DNA of 64,000 bases from Methyloradius sp035460505 (GTDB lineage: Bacteria > Pseudomonadota > Gammaproteobacteria > Burkholderiales > Methylophilaceae), in NCBI GenBank assembly GCA_035460505.1, contig DATHWP010000047.1, forward strand, positions 1 to 64,000. Reading direction: 5' to 3'. The translations under genes were made by a program, and so were the position numbers. Of the stretch, positions 24,204 to 32,498 are shown in pieces. Position 1 is the first letter of the stretch. Every line of letters starts with the position of its first letter. Under the pieces are notes generated by a model that was not told where the DNA came from, searched no databases, and worked only from the letters and a program-made list of their open reading frames with translations.

Positions 24204-25439
24204 CTAGGCTCGCCCCACCAGCTTATGCACCACAATGCTCCCAACCATATCGCCCTCTACATTTACCGCGGTTCGCACGGTGTCTAATAGCCGATCTATA
24301 GGGAGCAAGATGGCGATGGCTTCGGCGGGTAAACCAACCGACTGCAGCACCATGACCATAGTGACCATGCCAGCACTGGGGATGCCAGGCGCACCCATGG
24401 CCGCGATCATGGCGGTGAAGAAGACTATCATCTGCTGCACAAGATTGAGTTCTACGCCAGCCAGATTAGCAATGAAAAGCGCAGCAGCGGCTTCATAAAG
24501 CGCCGTACCATCCATATTCACAGTAGCGCCAAAAGGGATGACAAAGCTTGCGATTTCGCGTGGTACCTGAAGTTGCTCTTCCACGCAGCGTAAAGTCACG
24601 GGCATGGTGGCCGAACTGGAGCTGGTGGCAAAAGCGGTAATCAGCGCATCACGTGAGCCTTTCCAGAATGCTAGCGGTGTCACTTTGGTGATGAGGTACA
24701 AAATCAGCGGCAGGATTACCACGCCATGCAGCAAAGTTGTGCCGATAATAACTGCAATAAACTTGCCTACACTGCCCAACAAGGCCACATCCTGAGTAGC
24801 TACCAGCTTGATGAGCAAAGCCATAATGCCAAATGGCGACAGCAGCATAATCCAGCTAACGATGCGCATCGTCAGTTCAAACAGTTCTTGCAATAGATTA
24901 AGGATATTGCGGTAGCGCTCGCCGCCAACCACAATCGCAACACCAACAAACAAGGCAAACACGACAACAGGCAAAATATTGCCCTGTGCCATGGCATTAA
25001 CCGGATTGACGAACAAGCCATGCAAAAAGTGGGCAAAAAACTCACCCAAACTCATCTGTTTGGCTTCGAAATTCTGCATGGCATCAGCGAACAAACCAAG
25101 ATGCAAGCCCGCACCTGGCTTGAAAATATTGGCAGCCGATAAACCAACGATAATCGCAACCGTCATCGAAAACAGGAAAAATATCAGCGTAATCTTCCAA
25201 ACACGCTGTGCCTGATGATGTTTTTGCAGATTGGCAATACCTACAGTAATTGAGCTGAATACCAGCGGCACCAATACCATTTTCAATAGATCAATAAACA
25301 CACCGCCGACCAAGCCACTGACATACAGGCCAGCTTTGGCGGGCTCACTATCTTGCCCTAACGCATGAAAGTAGATACCAATCGCTATGCCGAGAATAGC
25401 CCCCAGTAAGATTTGTGTATTGAGTGACGGGAATTTCAT
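24204..25439 (-). CDS. Dicarboxylate/amino acid:cation symporter (DAACS)
   Basis: The 411-residue inner-membrane carrier resembles GltP/DctA and should import glutamate, aspartate or C4-dicarboxylates with H+ or Na+. Hallmarks are the serine-rich reentrant loop AFATSSSSATMPVTLRCVEE, the PFGATVNMDGTALYEA motif that binds substrate and cation, and the GAPGIPSAGMVTMVMVLQ second hairpin. Eight transmembrane segments are visible. It stands alone; the region upstream (25440-25627) separates it from the divergent HDOD gene. The exact substrate is undetermined. Confidence 0.92.
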   Translation of the reverse strand: MKFPSLNTQILLGAILGIAIGIYFHALGQDSEPAKAGLYVSGLVGGVFIDLLKMVLVPLVFSSITVGIANLQKHHQAQRVWKITLIFFLFSMTVAIIVGLSAANIFKPGAGLHLGLFADAMQNFEAKQMSLGEFFAHFLHGLFVNPVNAMAQGNILPVVVFALFVGVAIVVGGERYRNILNLLQELFELTMRIVSWIMLLSPFGIMALLIKLVATQDVALLGSVGKFIAVIIGTTLLHGVVILPLILYLITKVTPLAFWKGSRDALITAFATSSSSATMPVTLRCVEEQLQVPREIASFVIPFGATVNMDGTALYEAAAALFIANLAGVELNLVQQMIVFFTAMIAAMGAPGIPSAGMVTMVMVLQSVGLPAEAIAILLPIDRLLDTVRTAVNVEGDMVGSIVVHKLVGRA

Positions 25440-25627
25440 AGTGCTAATGCTCGCTTTGATTAAATGTCATGTGACTAAAGTATCAGCCTGCCAATGAGTG
25501 TAACCTAGCTCAACTGTGATGGTAAATGTTGGGTAATGATTAAGAATGTGCTGACTAGTGCCGATATTGATATATTAACAAGTAGATTAAGACCACCTCT
25601 GGCAATACACGCTTAAAGGTTTTGAAC

Positions 25628-26464
25628 ATGTCATCTGAACCACAGAATTTAGCCCCTCACGATCTAAACACTTGGGTCACGTTTTTAAGTAGCGCCGAGA
25701 TTCCTGTGCTCAAGCACACGGCTCGTGAGATGGAACGACTCAAACTCGATGAAGACAATCTGACTGCGCGTGCCATTGCATCGGTCGTCAACCATGACCC
25801 AATGATGGCATTCCGCGTATTACGCCACATGCAAACGCATAAAAATAAGCACCAGTTGCAAGATCTGGTACTGGTCGAGCAGGCTATCATGATGATGGGT
25901 ATGAACCCATTTTTTAGAGACCTGCCTACACAACTCGTTGTGCAAGATACGCTTAAACACAACCTGCCCGCACTTACTCACTTATTAAGATTGATCCATC
26001 GCTCTAACCGCGCTGCACATTATGCGTTTGAATGGGGTGTATTGTTACGCGACTTACGTCTGGAAGAAACCCGCATCGCTGCGCTTTTGCATGACCTAGT
26101 CGAGATATTGATGTGGTGTTTTGCACCAGACAACATGATGAAGATTTTTGAGCTACAACAAGCAGATAAAACCTTGCGCTCAGCCAAAGTACAAGAGAAT
26201 GTGTTTGGTTTCAGGCTAGCAGAGCTGCAGTTACTATTGATTGATTCCTGCAACTTACCGCCCCTGCTTTCCAAACTGATGGATGACACCAGCAGCAAAG
26301 ACCAACAGGTAAAAAGCGTATCACTGGCGGCTAATCTTGCACGCCATTCTGCTAATGGCTGGCAAGATGCCGCCTTGCCTGACGATTACGCTGAGTTGGC
26401 GCTACTATTACGCGTTGATCTGGCAAAAGCGAAACAAATCGCCATTACTGAGCCTGACAAGTGA
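25628..26464 (+). CDS. HDOD domain protein
   Basis: The 278-residue cytoplasmic protein contains an HDOD domain (about residues 10-215), a non-catalytic relative of HD phosphohydrolases often found in signalling. Characteristic stretches are IPVLKHTAREMERL, ARAIASVVNHDPMMAFRVLRHM and VEQAIMMMGMNPFFR. A partial HD-like LLHDLVEILMW lies near residue 155. The ATG at 25628 is preferred over a TTG two codons upstream. It has no fused effector domain and no partner in an operon, and its end is 8 nt from the convergent methyltransferase gene. Role unknown. Confidence 0.85.
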   Translation: MSSEPQNLAPHDLNTWVTFLSSAEIPVLKHTAREMERLKLDEDNLTARAIASVVNHDPMMAFRVLRHMQTHKNKHQLQDLVLVEQAIMMMGMNPFFRDLPTQLVVQDTLKHNLPALTHLLRLIHRSNRAAHYAFEWGVLLRDLRLEETRIAALLHDLVEILMWCFAPDNMMKIFELQQADKTLRSAKVQENVFGFRLAELQLLLIDSCNLPPLLSKLMDDTSSKDQQVKSVSLAANLARHSANGWQDAALPDDYAELALLLRVDLAKAKQIAITEPDK

Positions 26465-26472
26465 TATGAGAA

Positions 26473-27750
26473 TTAAGCAGTACGCTCAAACACTGCGGCA
26501 AAGAAACCATCTGTCTGGTGCAAATGCGGCAATAGCTTGAGGTAGTCACCAGTATCCAGTTCAATTTGCTGTTGCGCTAATACATCATTCGCTGGCACTA
26601 GCTTGTAATCAGCATTTGCAGCCAAAAACGCCTCGGCAATCTGCTCATTTTCTTCTTGCAGCAAGCTACAGGTAGCGTAAATCAGGCGCCCGCCCGCTTT
26701 TACCAGCTTGGCAGCACGCGTCAGAATTCTAGTCTGCTTAGCAGTCAGTTCAATAATATCTTGTGGTGTTTGGCGCCATTTCAAATCTGGATTACGTCTT
26801 AATGTGCCTAAGCCGCTACAAGGTGCATCAACCAAGACACGGTCAAATTTGCCATTCAAGCGCTTCAGCTTTGGGTCTTGTTCACTAGTGATCAGTTGGC
26901 TATGCAAGTTAGACAAACCCGAACGTTTCAGCCGAATACCCAGGTTCTGCAAACGCTTTTCAGACACATCGAATGCATAAATACGCCCTGTGTTGCGCAT
27001 CAGCGCACCAATCGCCAGACTTTTACCACCAGCGCCCGCACAGAAATCTGCAATCATTTCACCACGGCGTGGCGCAACGAGTTGCGCCAGCAGTTGGCTG
27101 CCTTCGTCTTGCACTTCTATTTTGCCGTCGGTAAATAGCTTGTGGCGGCTGATGGTTACTTTTTCTGCCATACGCAGGCCATTTGGCGAATACGGCGTGA
27201 GGGCCACTTCTGTATTTTCTGAGGCAAACTTGGCGACGACGTCTTCACGTGTGGTTTTCACCAGATTAGCGCGCAGATCGAGTGGTGCTGGCAAATGCAT
27301 ACTTCGTGCAATCACCAATGCTTCTTCTGCGCCATACTGCTTGGCTAGAGTTTCCCATAACCATTCCGGCATATCAGCCTGCATGGCAGCATTGGCTGGG
27401 TCAGCGGTTTTAGCCTTGATCTCTTGTGCCCATTCCTTTTGTTGCTTGTTCAGGCTTTCATCCAAGTCACGCATGCTCATACCTTGCACGCGTAGCAGCC
27501 ATGCGAGCAACAATTTACGCGGATCTTCACCATCTGACACAAATGCCAAGAATGATTTACGACGCAGTACGCCGTAGACGGACTCAGCCACAAAAGCGCG
27601 GTCTTTAGTGCCCAACTCACGATTCTGTTTAAAGAACCAGCCTAGCTTGGCATCTGCCGGGCCTGTGCCCGTGAGTACATCGGCCAGTGCCATGCTGGCA
27701 AGCCTTAATAAATTAGGGTTAATGACATTCGTTGGTTTAATTGTACTCAT
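26473..27750 (-). CDS. RsmB/NOP family m5C RNA methyltransferase
   Basis: The 425-residue SAM-dependent enzyme methylates cytosine C5 in RNA. SAM motif I reads ADFCAGAGGKSLA. Motif IV has the catalytic-pair cysteine in DAPCSGLGTLRRNP, and motif VI has the nucleophilic cysteine in YATCSLLQEE. The N-terminal part resembles the RsmB-type NusB-like region but is distinct from the RsmB at 58969-60273. The target RNA is therefore uncertain. Its start overlaps the DUF3108 stop by 4 nt, making it the last gene of a purM-DUF3108-DUF3108 unit. Confidence 0.92.
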   Translation of the reverse strand: MSTIKPTNVINPNLLRLASMALADVLTGTGPADAKLGWFFKQNRELGTKDRAFVAESVYGVLRRKSFLAFVSDGEDPRKLLLAWLLRVQGMSMRDLDESLNKQQKEWAQEIKAKTADPANAAMQADMPEWLWETLAKQYGAEEALVIARSMHLPAPLDLRANLVKTTREDVVAKFASENTEVALTPYSPNGLRMAEKVTISRHKLFTDGKIEVQDEGSQLLAQLVAPRRGEMIADFCAGAGGKSLAIGALMRNTGRIYAFDVSEKRLQNLGIRLKRSGLSNLHSQLITSEQDPKLKRLNGKFDRVLVDAPCSGLGTLRRNPDLKWRQTPQDIIELTAKQTRILTRAAKLVKAGGRLIYATCSLLQEENEQIAEAFLAANADYKLVPANDVLAQQQIELDTGDYLKLLPHLHQTDGFFAAVFERTA

Positions 27751-28814
27751 TGAGTTATATCAGTATTGATGCGAGTCACTATCTGCTCGATCACACTGCC
27801 ATCCTTTTCTGTTTTACGTATTTTAATCGGAAGATACTCTTTATCTATTGCCAGCCACAGATCATCTTTTGCGTCTTCTTGGCCCGTGCGTGAAATATGC
27901 AAGGTGCGTATATCGCCCAGCTTGCTGGTGATGGTTTCTTCCCCCTCAAAACCATAGCTGTAATGGTTCAATTTTCTGCCATTGGTGATGTTTAATTCCA
28001 TCTCTTGCAACGGCGGCACAAACATAAACTGGAACATGAAGCTCAGTATATCTTGTGTGCCTACTGGCAATGGCACCGTTGTTTCTTCTTTATTAGTTTG
28101 CTGTGTTAATAAGGCAGATTGCCAATCAAATTTGGCTTGGCGCGATTTGCGCGCAAACTGATAGCTAAACTCAGCAGGCTGCAAACCTTTATCAGTCACT
28201 AAGCCTTCACTCACTTGCACCAGGTTATCAGACAAAATCAGCGCAGCCAGGCCTTTTGCTTCGGTCTCACTTCTCAAGCTATAACTACCATCAGTACCCG
28301 ATTTGTAATTGACCCGCGTAATACCAATCTTCATACCGCCAACGCCACGGAATACATCATATTCCATCTCTAAAAAACTGTTTTTGGGGATCCATGCTGA
28401 GCTCTCATTTAAAGGCTCTGGCTGGTTGGCAATCTCTTCTGGTGATGGTTGAGTGCTTGCGGCGCTAGATTCAGCCTGTTTCGTTGTTGAATCCACAGCA
28501 TTTACTAGTGCTTGATCTGTCACTTTATTTTCAGGCGCCGCTTCTATTTGTGGAGCTGGCTTGGATACTTTACTGTCTTGGGTTTTAGGCTTTACCGCTG
28601 CTGATTTCACTGTAGGCATTTCTGCTACCTGCTGCGGCACCAATGCCACCTCAATGGTATCGTCATCAGTATCAGTTACTGGAAAATGCCAACTAGCGCC
28701 AGCAATCAGCACAAAATGTAATAAAACCGATAAAACCAGCGCAACTACATAACGCCATGAGCTAAATCTGCGCAGGCTATATCCGCGTAATTTGGCAAAT
28801 ACATTACTCAGCAT
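27747..28814 (-). CDS. DUF3108 protein with N-terminal membrane anchor and long linker
   Basis: The 355-residue protein has a basic N-terminus, one transmembrane segment (YVVALVLSVLLHFVLIAGA), a Pro/Lys/Ala-rich linker of about 100 residues recalling TonB, and a C-terminal DUF3108 domain (from about 145: FLEMEYDVFRG ... YLPIKIRKTEKDGSVIEQ). DUF3108 domains are beta-barrel-like and periplasmic. I chose the ATG at 28814; one at 28856 would raise the overlap with the upstream paralogue from 11 to 53 nt. It may span from the inner membrane towards the outer envelope; function unknown. Confidence 0.82.
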   Translation of the reverse strand: MLSNVFAKLRGYSLRRFSSWRYVVALVLSVLLHFVLIAGASWHFPVTDTDDDTIEVALVPQQVAEMPTVKSAAVKPKTQDSKVSKPAPQIEAAPENKVTDQALVNAVDSTTKQAESSAASTQPSPEEIANQPEPLNESSAWIPKNSFLEMEYDVFRGVGGMKIGITRVNYKSGTDGSYSLRSETEAKGLAALILSDNLVQVSEGLVTDKGLQPAEFSYQFARKSRQAKFDWQSALLTQQTNKEETTVPLPVGTQDILSFMFQFMFVPPLQEMELNITNGRKLNHYSYGFEGEETITSKLGDIRTLHISRTGQEDAKDDLWLAIDKEYLPIKIRKTEKDGSVIEQIVTRINTDITQ

Positions 28815-29535
28815 GAATGCTGGTAAGGGTTTGCTCGATTGTTGCGCCAGTTTCATCTTTCAATACAAGTTTTATCGGCAAATTGTATTGCGCCACGCCT
28901 AGCCATAACTCCTTACCATCTTTCGCATCTTCGCTGGCATCTACTAAATGAAGGGCTTTGTACTTTTTGCCATCAATCTCGATAGTCACGTTACGTTCAG
29001 TCACCTTGTAATGATTGTTACCCAGCTTGCGACCACTGTTCACGGCAAGATAAAAATCATCCGCTTTGGGTGGGCTGAACATGAATTGATAGGGGAAGCT
29101 GGCTAAATCCTGCGCACCTTTATCAAGTGGAAAGCTGCTTGCCTCGCCTTTAATTTGCAGATTCAAAGTACTGGCAGACCAGTCAAAGTCAGAGATTAGA
29201 GCTTTTTTAGGGTTATCGCCCTGGCGTAACTCAAAATGAGCGGGCTTTAACCCTTGTGCTGTGACTTCACCTTCGCTAGTCATCACGCGCTTGCCCAGCA
29301 AGGCAAATACGCCGATACCCGCGGTCACGCTCTCAATTTTGTAACGGCCGTTTTCCTGTTTATAACTTTCCGTGACATTGGCGAATGGCTTGCCATCACG
29401 TGTCGCCATGTACTCTAAATTTATTTTAGTCGGCGGTGCGGCTTGAGCCACGCCAGCCAATGAAAAACTAGAAATAAGCGCCAATATAAGCAATTTAAAG
29501 CTGTTGTTTAACCACATGATGCTTGGCATTTTCAT
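28804..29535 (-). CDS. DUF3108 exported protein
   Basis: The 243-residue protein has a signal peptide ending near residue 32 (GVAQAA) and one DUF3108 domain. It shares a pattern with the next gene (TEAxGxxAL, GLxPAxFxxxR, FDWxSAxL, QDxxSFxFQFMFxPP, GRKL, KELWL, YLPIKL), so the two are tandem paralogues. AAGGAGC directly precedes the ATG at 29535; a second ATG two codons later has more typical spacing. It lies 62 nt downstream of purM. In other betaproteobacteria purN occupies the gap; here it is absent. Function unknown, probably periplasmic. Confidence 0.85.
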   Translation of the reverse strand: MKMPSIMWLNNSFKLLILALISSFSLAGVAQAAPPTKINLEYMATRDGKPFANVTESYKQENGRYKIESVTAGIGVFALLGKRVMTSEGEVTAQGLKPAHFELRQGDNPKKALISDFDWSASTLNLQIKGEASSFPLDKGAQDLASFPYQFMFSPPKADDFYLAVNSGRKLGNNHYKVTERNVTIEIDGKKYKALHLVDASEDAKDGKELWLGVAQYNLPIKLVLKDETGATIEQTLTSIHAE

Positions 29536-29597
29536 ATGCTCCTTAATGCTTGAGAATACTTTAACGCACGACTATTGGAATTTAGAGACACGCGCAA

Positions 29598-30650
29598 TTA
29601 AACAACAACCGTTGCATGCTCGCCTGCTTGACTGCGACGAATATGGCCGATAGTGAATACCTGCTCCCCTTCAGCACTTAGCAAAGCCTGCGCTTGTGCA
29701 GCGTGTTCGGCAGAAACGATCACAGCCATACCGATGCCGCAGTTAAATGTGCGATACATTTCGTCATCGGTCACATTGCCTTGTGCTTGCAACCAGCTAA
29801 ACAGGGCAGGTAATTGCCAGCTAGTTTTCTTGATTTCAGCTGTCAATCCTTCTGGTAACACGCGTGGAATGTTTTCAGTAATGCCGCCGCCAGTGATATG
29901 CGCCATGCCTTTTACAGGTAGCGCAGCCAATAATTTCAGCAATGGTTTTACATAAATGCGCGTAGGTGCCATCACCACATCACGGAATGGTTTGCCATGA
30001 AAATCGCTATCCCAACTGATGCCCGATTGTTCTATCAATTTACGGATCAGCGAGTATCCATTGGAATGCGCACCGCTTGAAGCCAAACCCAACACCACAT
30101 CGCCTTCACTGATTGTTGTGCCATTGATGATGGCTTCTTTATCTACAGCGCCAACCGCAAAACCTGCAAGGTCATATTCGCCTGCTGGGTACATGCCCGG
30201 CATCTCGGCGGTCTCACCGCCGACTAATGCACAACCAGCCTGTTCACAACCAGCCGCAATGCCTTTAATCACTTGGGCAGCAGTGCCGACTTCCAGTTTG
30301 CCGCATGCAAAGTAATCCAGAAAAAACAGCGGCTCAGCGCCTTGTACCAGAATATCGTTGACGCTCATGGCGACGAGATCAATACCCACGGTATCGTGCT
30401 TATCCAATTGAAAAGCCAGCTTGAGCTTGGTGCCAACACCATCGGTGCCTGATACCAGCACCGGATTTTTGAATTTTTTAGGCACTTCAAACAAAGAGCC
30501 AAAACCACCAATTCCACCCAAAACCTCTGGGCGCATGGTACGCTTCGCGTATGGCTTGATCTGTTCTACCAGTGCATCGCCTGCTTCCATATCGACACCA
30601 GCATCGCGGTAGCTCATTGAGGTTTTGGCTGGTGAGTTGTCAGAATTCAA
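29598..30650 (-). CDS. purM: Phosphoribosylformylglycinamidine cyclo-ligase (AIR synthetase)
   Basis: PurM makes aminoimidazole ribotide from FGAM with ATP in purine synthesis. The 350-residue protein is typical: SYRDAGVDMEAGDALV at the start, GGFGSLFEVP, VSGTDGVGTKLKLA, NDILVQGAEPLFFLDY, GGETAEMPGMY and HITGGGITENIPRVLP. I use the TTG at 30650, because GGAAAGCGAG precedes it and because it gives the usual ten or so residues ahead of SYRDAG; an ATG at 30617 is the alternative. It diverges from the perM-like gene. purN is not adjacent. Confidence 0.96.
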   Translation of the reverse strand: MNSDNSPAKTSMSYRDAGVDMEAGDALVEQIKPYAKRTMRPEVLGGIGGFGSLFEVPKKFKNPVLVSGTDGVGTKLKLAFQLDKHDTVGIDLVAMSVNDILVQGAEPLFFLDYFACGKLEVGTAAQVIKGIAAGCEQAGCALVGGETAEMPGMYPAGEYDLAGFAVGAVDKEAIINGTTISEGDVVLGLASSGAHSNGYSLIRKLIEQSGISWDSDFHGKPFRDVVMAPTRIYVKPLLKLLAALPVKGMAHITGGGITENIPRVLPEGLTAEIKKTSWQLPALFSWLQAQGNVTDDEMYRTFNCGIGMAVIVSAEHAAQAQALLSAEGEQVFTIGHIRRSQAGEHATVVV

Positions 30651-30666
30651 GTGCGTTCTCGCTTTC

Positions 30667-30710
30667 CACTATAAAATAGTGCTATTAAAAATATCGTTAC
30701 TAAAAATATC
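30667..30710. promoter_or_regulatory. Hairpin and direct repeats in the purM/perM-like intergenic region
   Basis: A perfect 6-bp hairpin CACTAT-AAA-ATAGTG (30667-30681) is followed by two copies of TAAAAATATC at 30686-30695 and 30701-30710, 15 nt apart start to start. The region lies between the divergent starts of purM and the AI-2E family gene, where promoters or operators are expected. No known regulator site was matched. Confidence 0.35.
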
Positions 30711-30738
30711 ACTGCCGAATGATGGAATTTTAACCGAA

Positions 30739-31821
30739 ATGACAGCCAAACGAGAAAACGTATTACCTGATTACCGCATTATTCTGCTAGTAGCACTCGC
30801 TTTATTCATTGCTTATCGACTTTTGCCGATTATCTCGCCATTTCTGATCGCCGCGATTTTTGCCTACATTTGCAATCCACTGGTGGATCGCATTAGTGGA
30901 TTAAAACTCGGCAAGCTGACGATAGGCCGTACTGTTGCAACCATGCTCGTCATGCTGCTGCTACTCACTGGGCTTATTGGCGTCATACTCGTCATCGTAC
31001 CCATGTTGCAAAAAGAGCTGTTTCTCGTCATCCAAAAGCTCCCCAATTACATCAATACCTTACGCACACAGCTTGACCCCTGGTTGTTCCAGCATTTTGG
31101 CATTGGCCTGGAAATTGACTCTGGCAAAGTGCAGGAGGTGTTCACCAAAAACTGGAAATCTGCCACCGATTACGCAAGCCGCGCCTTGGTCATTATCAGT
31201 ACTCATGGCCTCGCCTTCATTGGCTGGATGGTGAATCTGATGCTGATTCCCGTTGTATTGTTCTACCTGTTACGTGACTGGCATCAACTCATTGAACGCA
31301 TCGCGGTACTCTTGCCGCGCCGTCACCTAGCTAAAACGCTGGAAATCAGCATGGAGATTGATGCTGTACTGGCTGAATTTTTGCGTGGTCAGCTTTCTGT
31401 AATGATATTGATGGGTATCTTTTATGCCGCAGGCCTTGGTTTCGCTGGCTTGGAACTCGCCATTCCGATTGGCCTGATTGCTGGCCTGCTGGGTTTTGTG
31501 CCGTATCTTGGCCCTACCACGGGCATTCTGCTCGCCATGCTGGCAGCCATATTGCAATTCAACAATCTGGGTGACTTGGTGCCTGTAGCTGCTGTGTTTG
31601 CCGTTGGCCAAGCGATTGAGAGTATGTTGCTAACGCCTTGGCTGGTAGGCGATCGCATTGGTTTGCACCCCGTCGTAGTAATCTTTGCACTGCTGGCTGG
31701 TGGCGAATTATTTGGCTTTAGCGGCATATTGCTGGCCTTGCCTGTAGGTGCAGCAATCGCCGTGTTGGTGCGCCACGCGAAGAGGCACTATGTCGCCAGC
31801 AATGCCTATTTGAAAGACTAG
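30739..31821 (+). CDS. AI-2E family transporter (PerM-like)
   Basis: The 360-residue inner-membrane protein has about seven or eight transmembrane segments, with long hydrophobic stretches at both ends and a cytoplasmic loop in the middle. Family features are SPFLIAAIFAYICNPLVDRI, the central VLFYLLRDWHQLIERI and the C-terminal GFVPYLGPTTGILLAMLAA. The ATG at 30739 gives the usual start; upstream codons lie in the repeat-containing intergenic region. The order purM (divergent), perM-like, hda is common in proteobacteria. The transported compound is unknown despite the family name. Confidence 0.9.
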   Translation: MTAKRENVLPDYRIILLVALALFIAYRLLPIISPFLIAAIFAYICNPLVDRISGLKLGKLTIGRTVATMLVMLLLLTGLIGVILVIVPMLQKELFLVIQKLPNYINTLRTQLDPWLFQHFGIGLEIDSGKVQEVFTKNWKSATDYASRALVIISTHGLAFIGWMVNLMLIPVVLFYLLRDWHQLIERIAVLLPRRHLAKTLEISMEIDAVLAEFLRGQLSVMILMGIFYAAGLGFAGLELAIPIGLIAGLLGFVPYLGPTTGILLAMLAAILQFNNLGDLVPVAAVFAVGQAIESMLLTPWLVGDRIGLHPVVVIFALLAGGELFGFSGILLALPVGAAIAVLVRHAKRHYVASNAYLKD

Positions 31822-31868
31822 GCTAGTTTTTCAAATCATTGTTCATCACTTAATCCAGAACTATTTTC

Positions 31869-32489
31869 ATGAAGCAACTGCTACTCGATATTCAGCCGCC
31901 CGCATTACCAAGCTTAAATAACTTTGTCGTTGGTCGTAATGCAGAGGCTGTGCATAGCCTGAAGGCGGCTATCAACGGGGCTTCGCAACGCTTCATTTAC
32001 CTGTGGGGGGCTGCTGGTAGTGGTAAAACGCATTTGCTCGCGAGCGCTACTGAATTAGCACGAAGCAATGGTTTGAATCTGGTATGTGCTGATGATGTTC
32101 ATCAGCTTTCAGATGAAGCGCAAATCGCCTTATTTAACAGTTATAACCAGCTACGCGAATCAGGTGGCCTGTTAATCGCCAGCGGCATTGCTGCACCCAC
32201 GCAAATGGGGCTGCGCGATGATCTGGCGACCCGTTTGGCTTGGGGGCTGACTTATCAATTGCACCCACTCACAGACGCAGAAAAAGCCGAAGCTTTGAGA
32301 ACTCATGCAAAAGAACGCGGCATGCATCTACCTGATGAGGTCATCGATTATTGCCTACGCTACTTGCGCCGTGACTTGCCAAACTTGATGGCTACGCTCA
32401 ATGCATTGGATGAATGGTCGCTCACCACAAAGAAACCCGTTACTGTGCCCATGCTTAAAAAATTACTACAGCTACCGCTCGAAATATAA
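31869..32489 (+). CDS. hda: DnaA regulatory inactivator Hda
   Basis: Hda, with the DNA-loaded beta clamp, stimulates ATP hydrolysis by DnaA and so prevents re-initiation. The 206-residue protein begins MKQLLLDIQPP with a clamp-binding motif (QLLLDI). It has a DnaA-like AAA+ domain with Walker A GAAGSGKTH, a VCADDVHQLS Walker B region and RDDLATRLAWGL. It lies 47 nt after the perM-like gene and 9 nt before the FAD oxidoreductase gene on the same strand. Confidence 0.94.
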   Translation: MKQLLLDIQPPALPSLNNFVVGRNAEAVHSLKAAINGASQRFIYLWGAAGSGKTHLLASATELARSNGLNLVCADDVHQLSDEAQIALFNSYNQLRESGGLLIASGIAAPTQMGLRDDLATRLAWGLTYQLHPLTDAEKAEALRTHAKERGMHLPDEVIDYCLRYLRRDLPNLMATLNALDEWSLTTKKPVTVPMLKKLLQLPLEI

Positions 32490-32498
32490 CTACATAAC

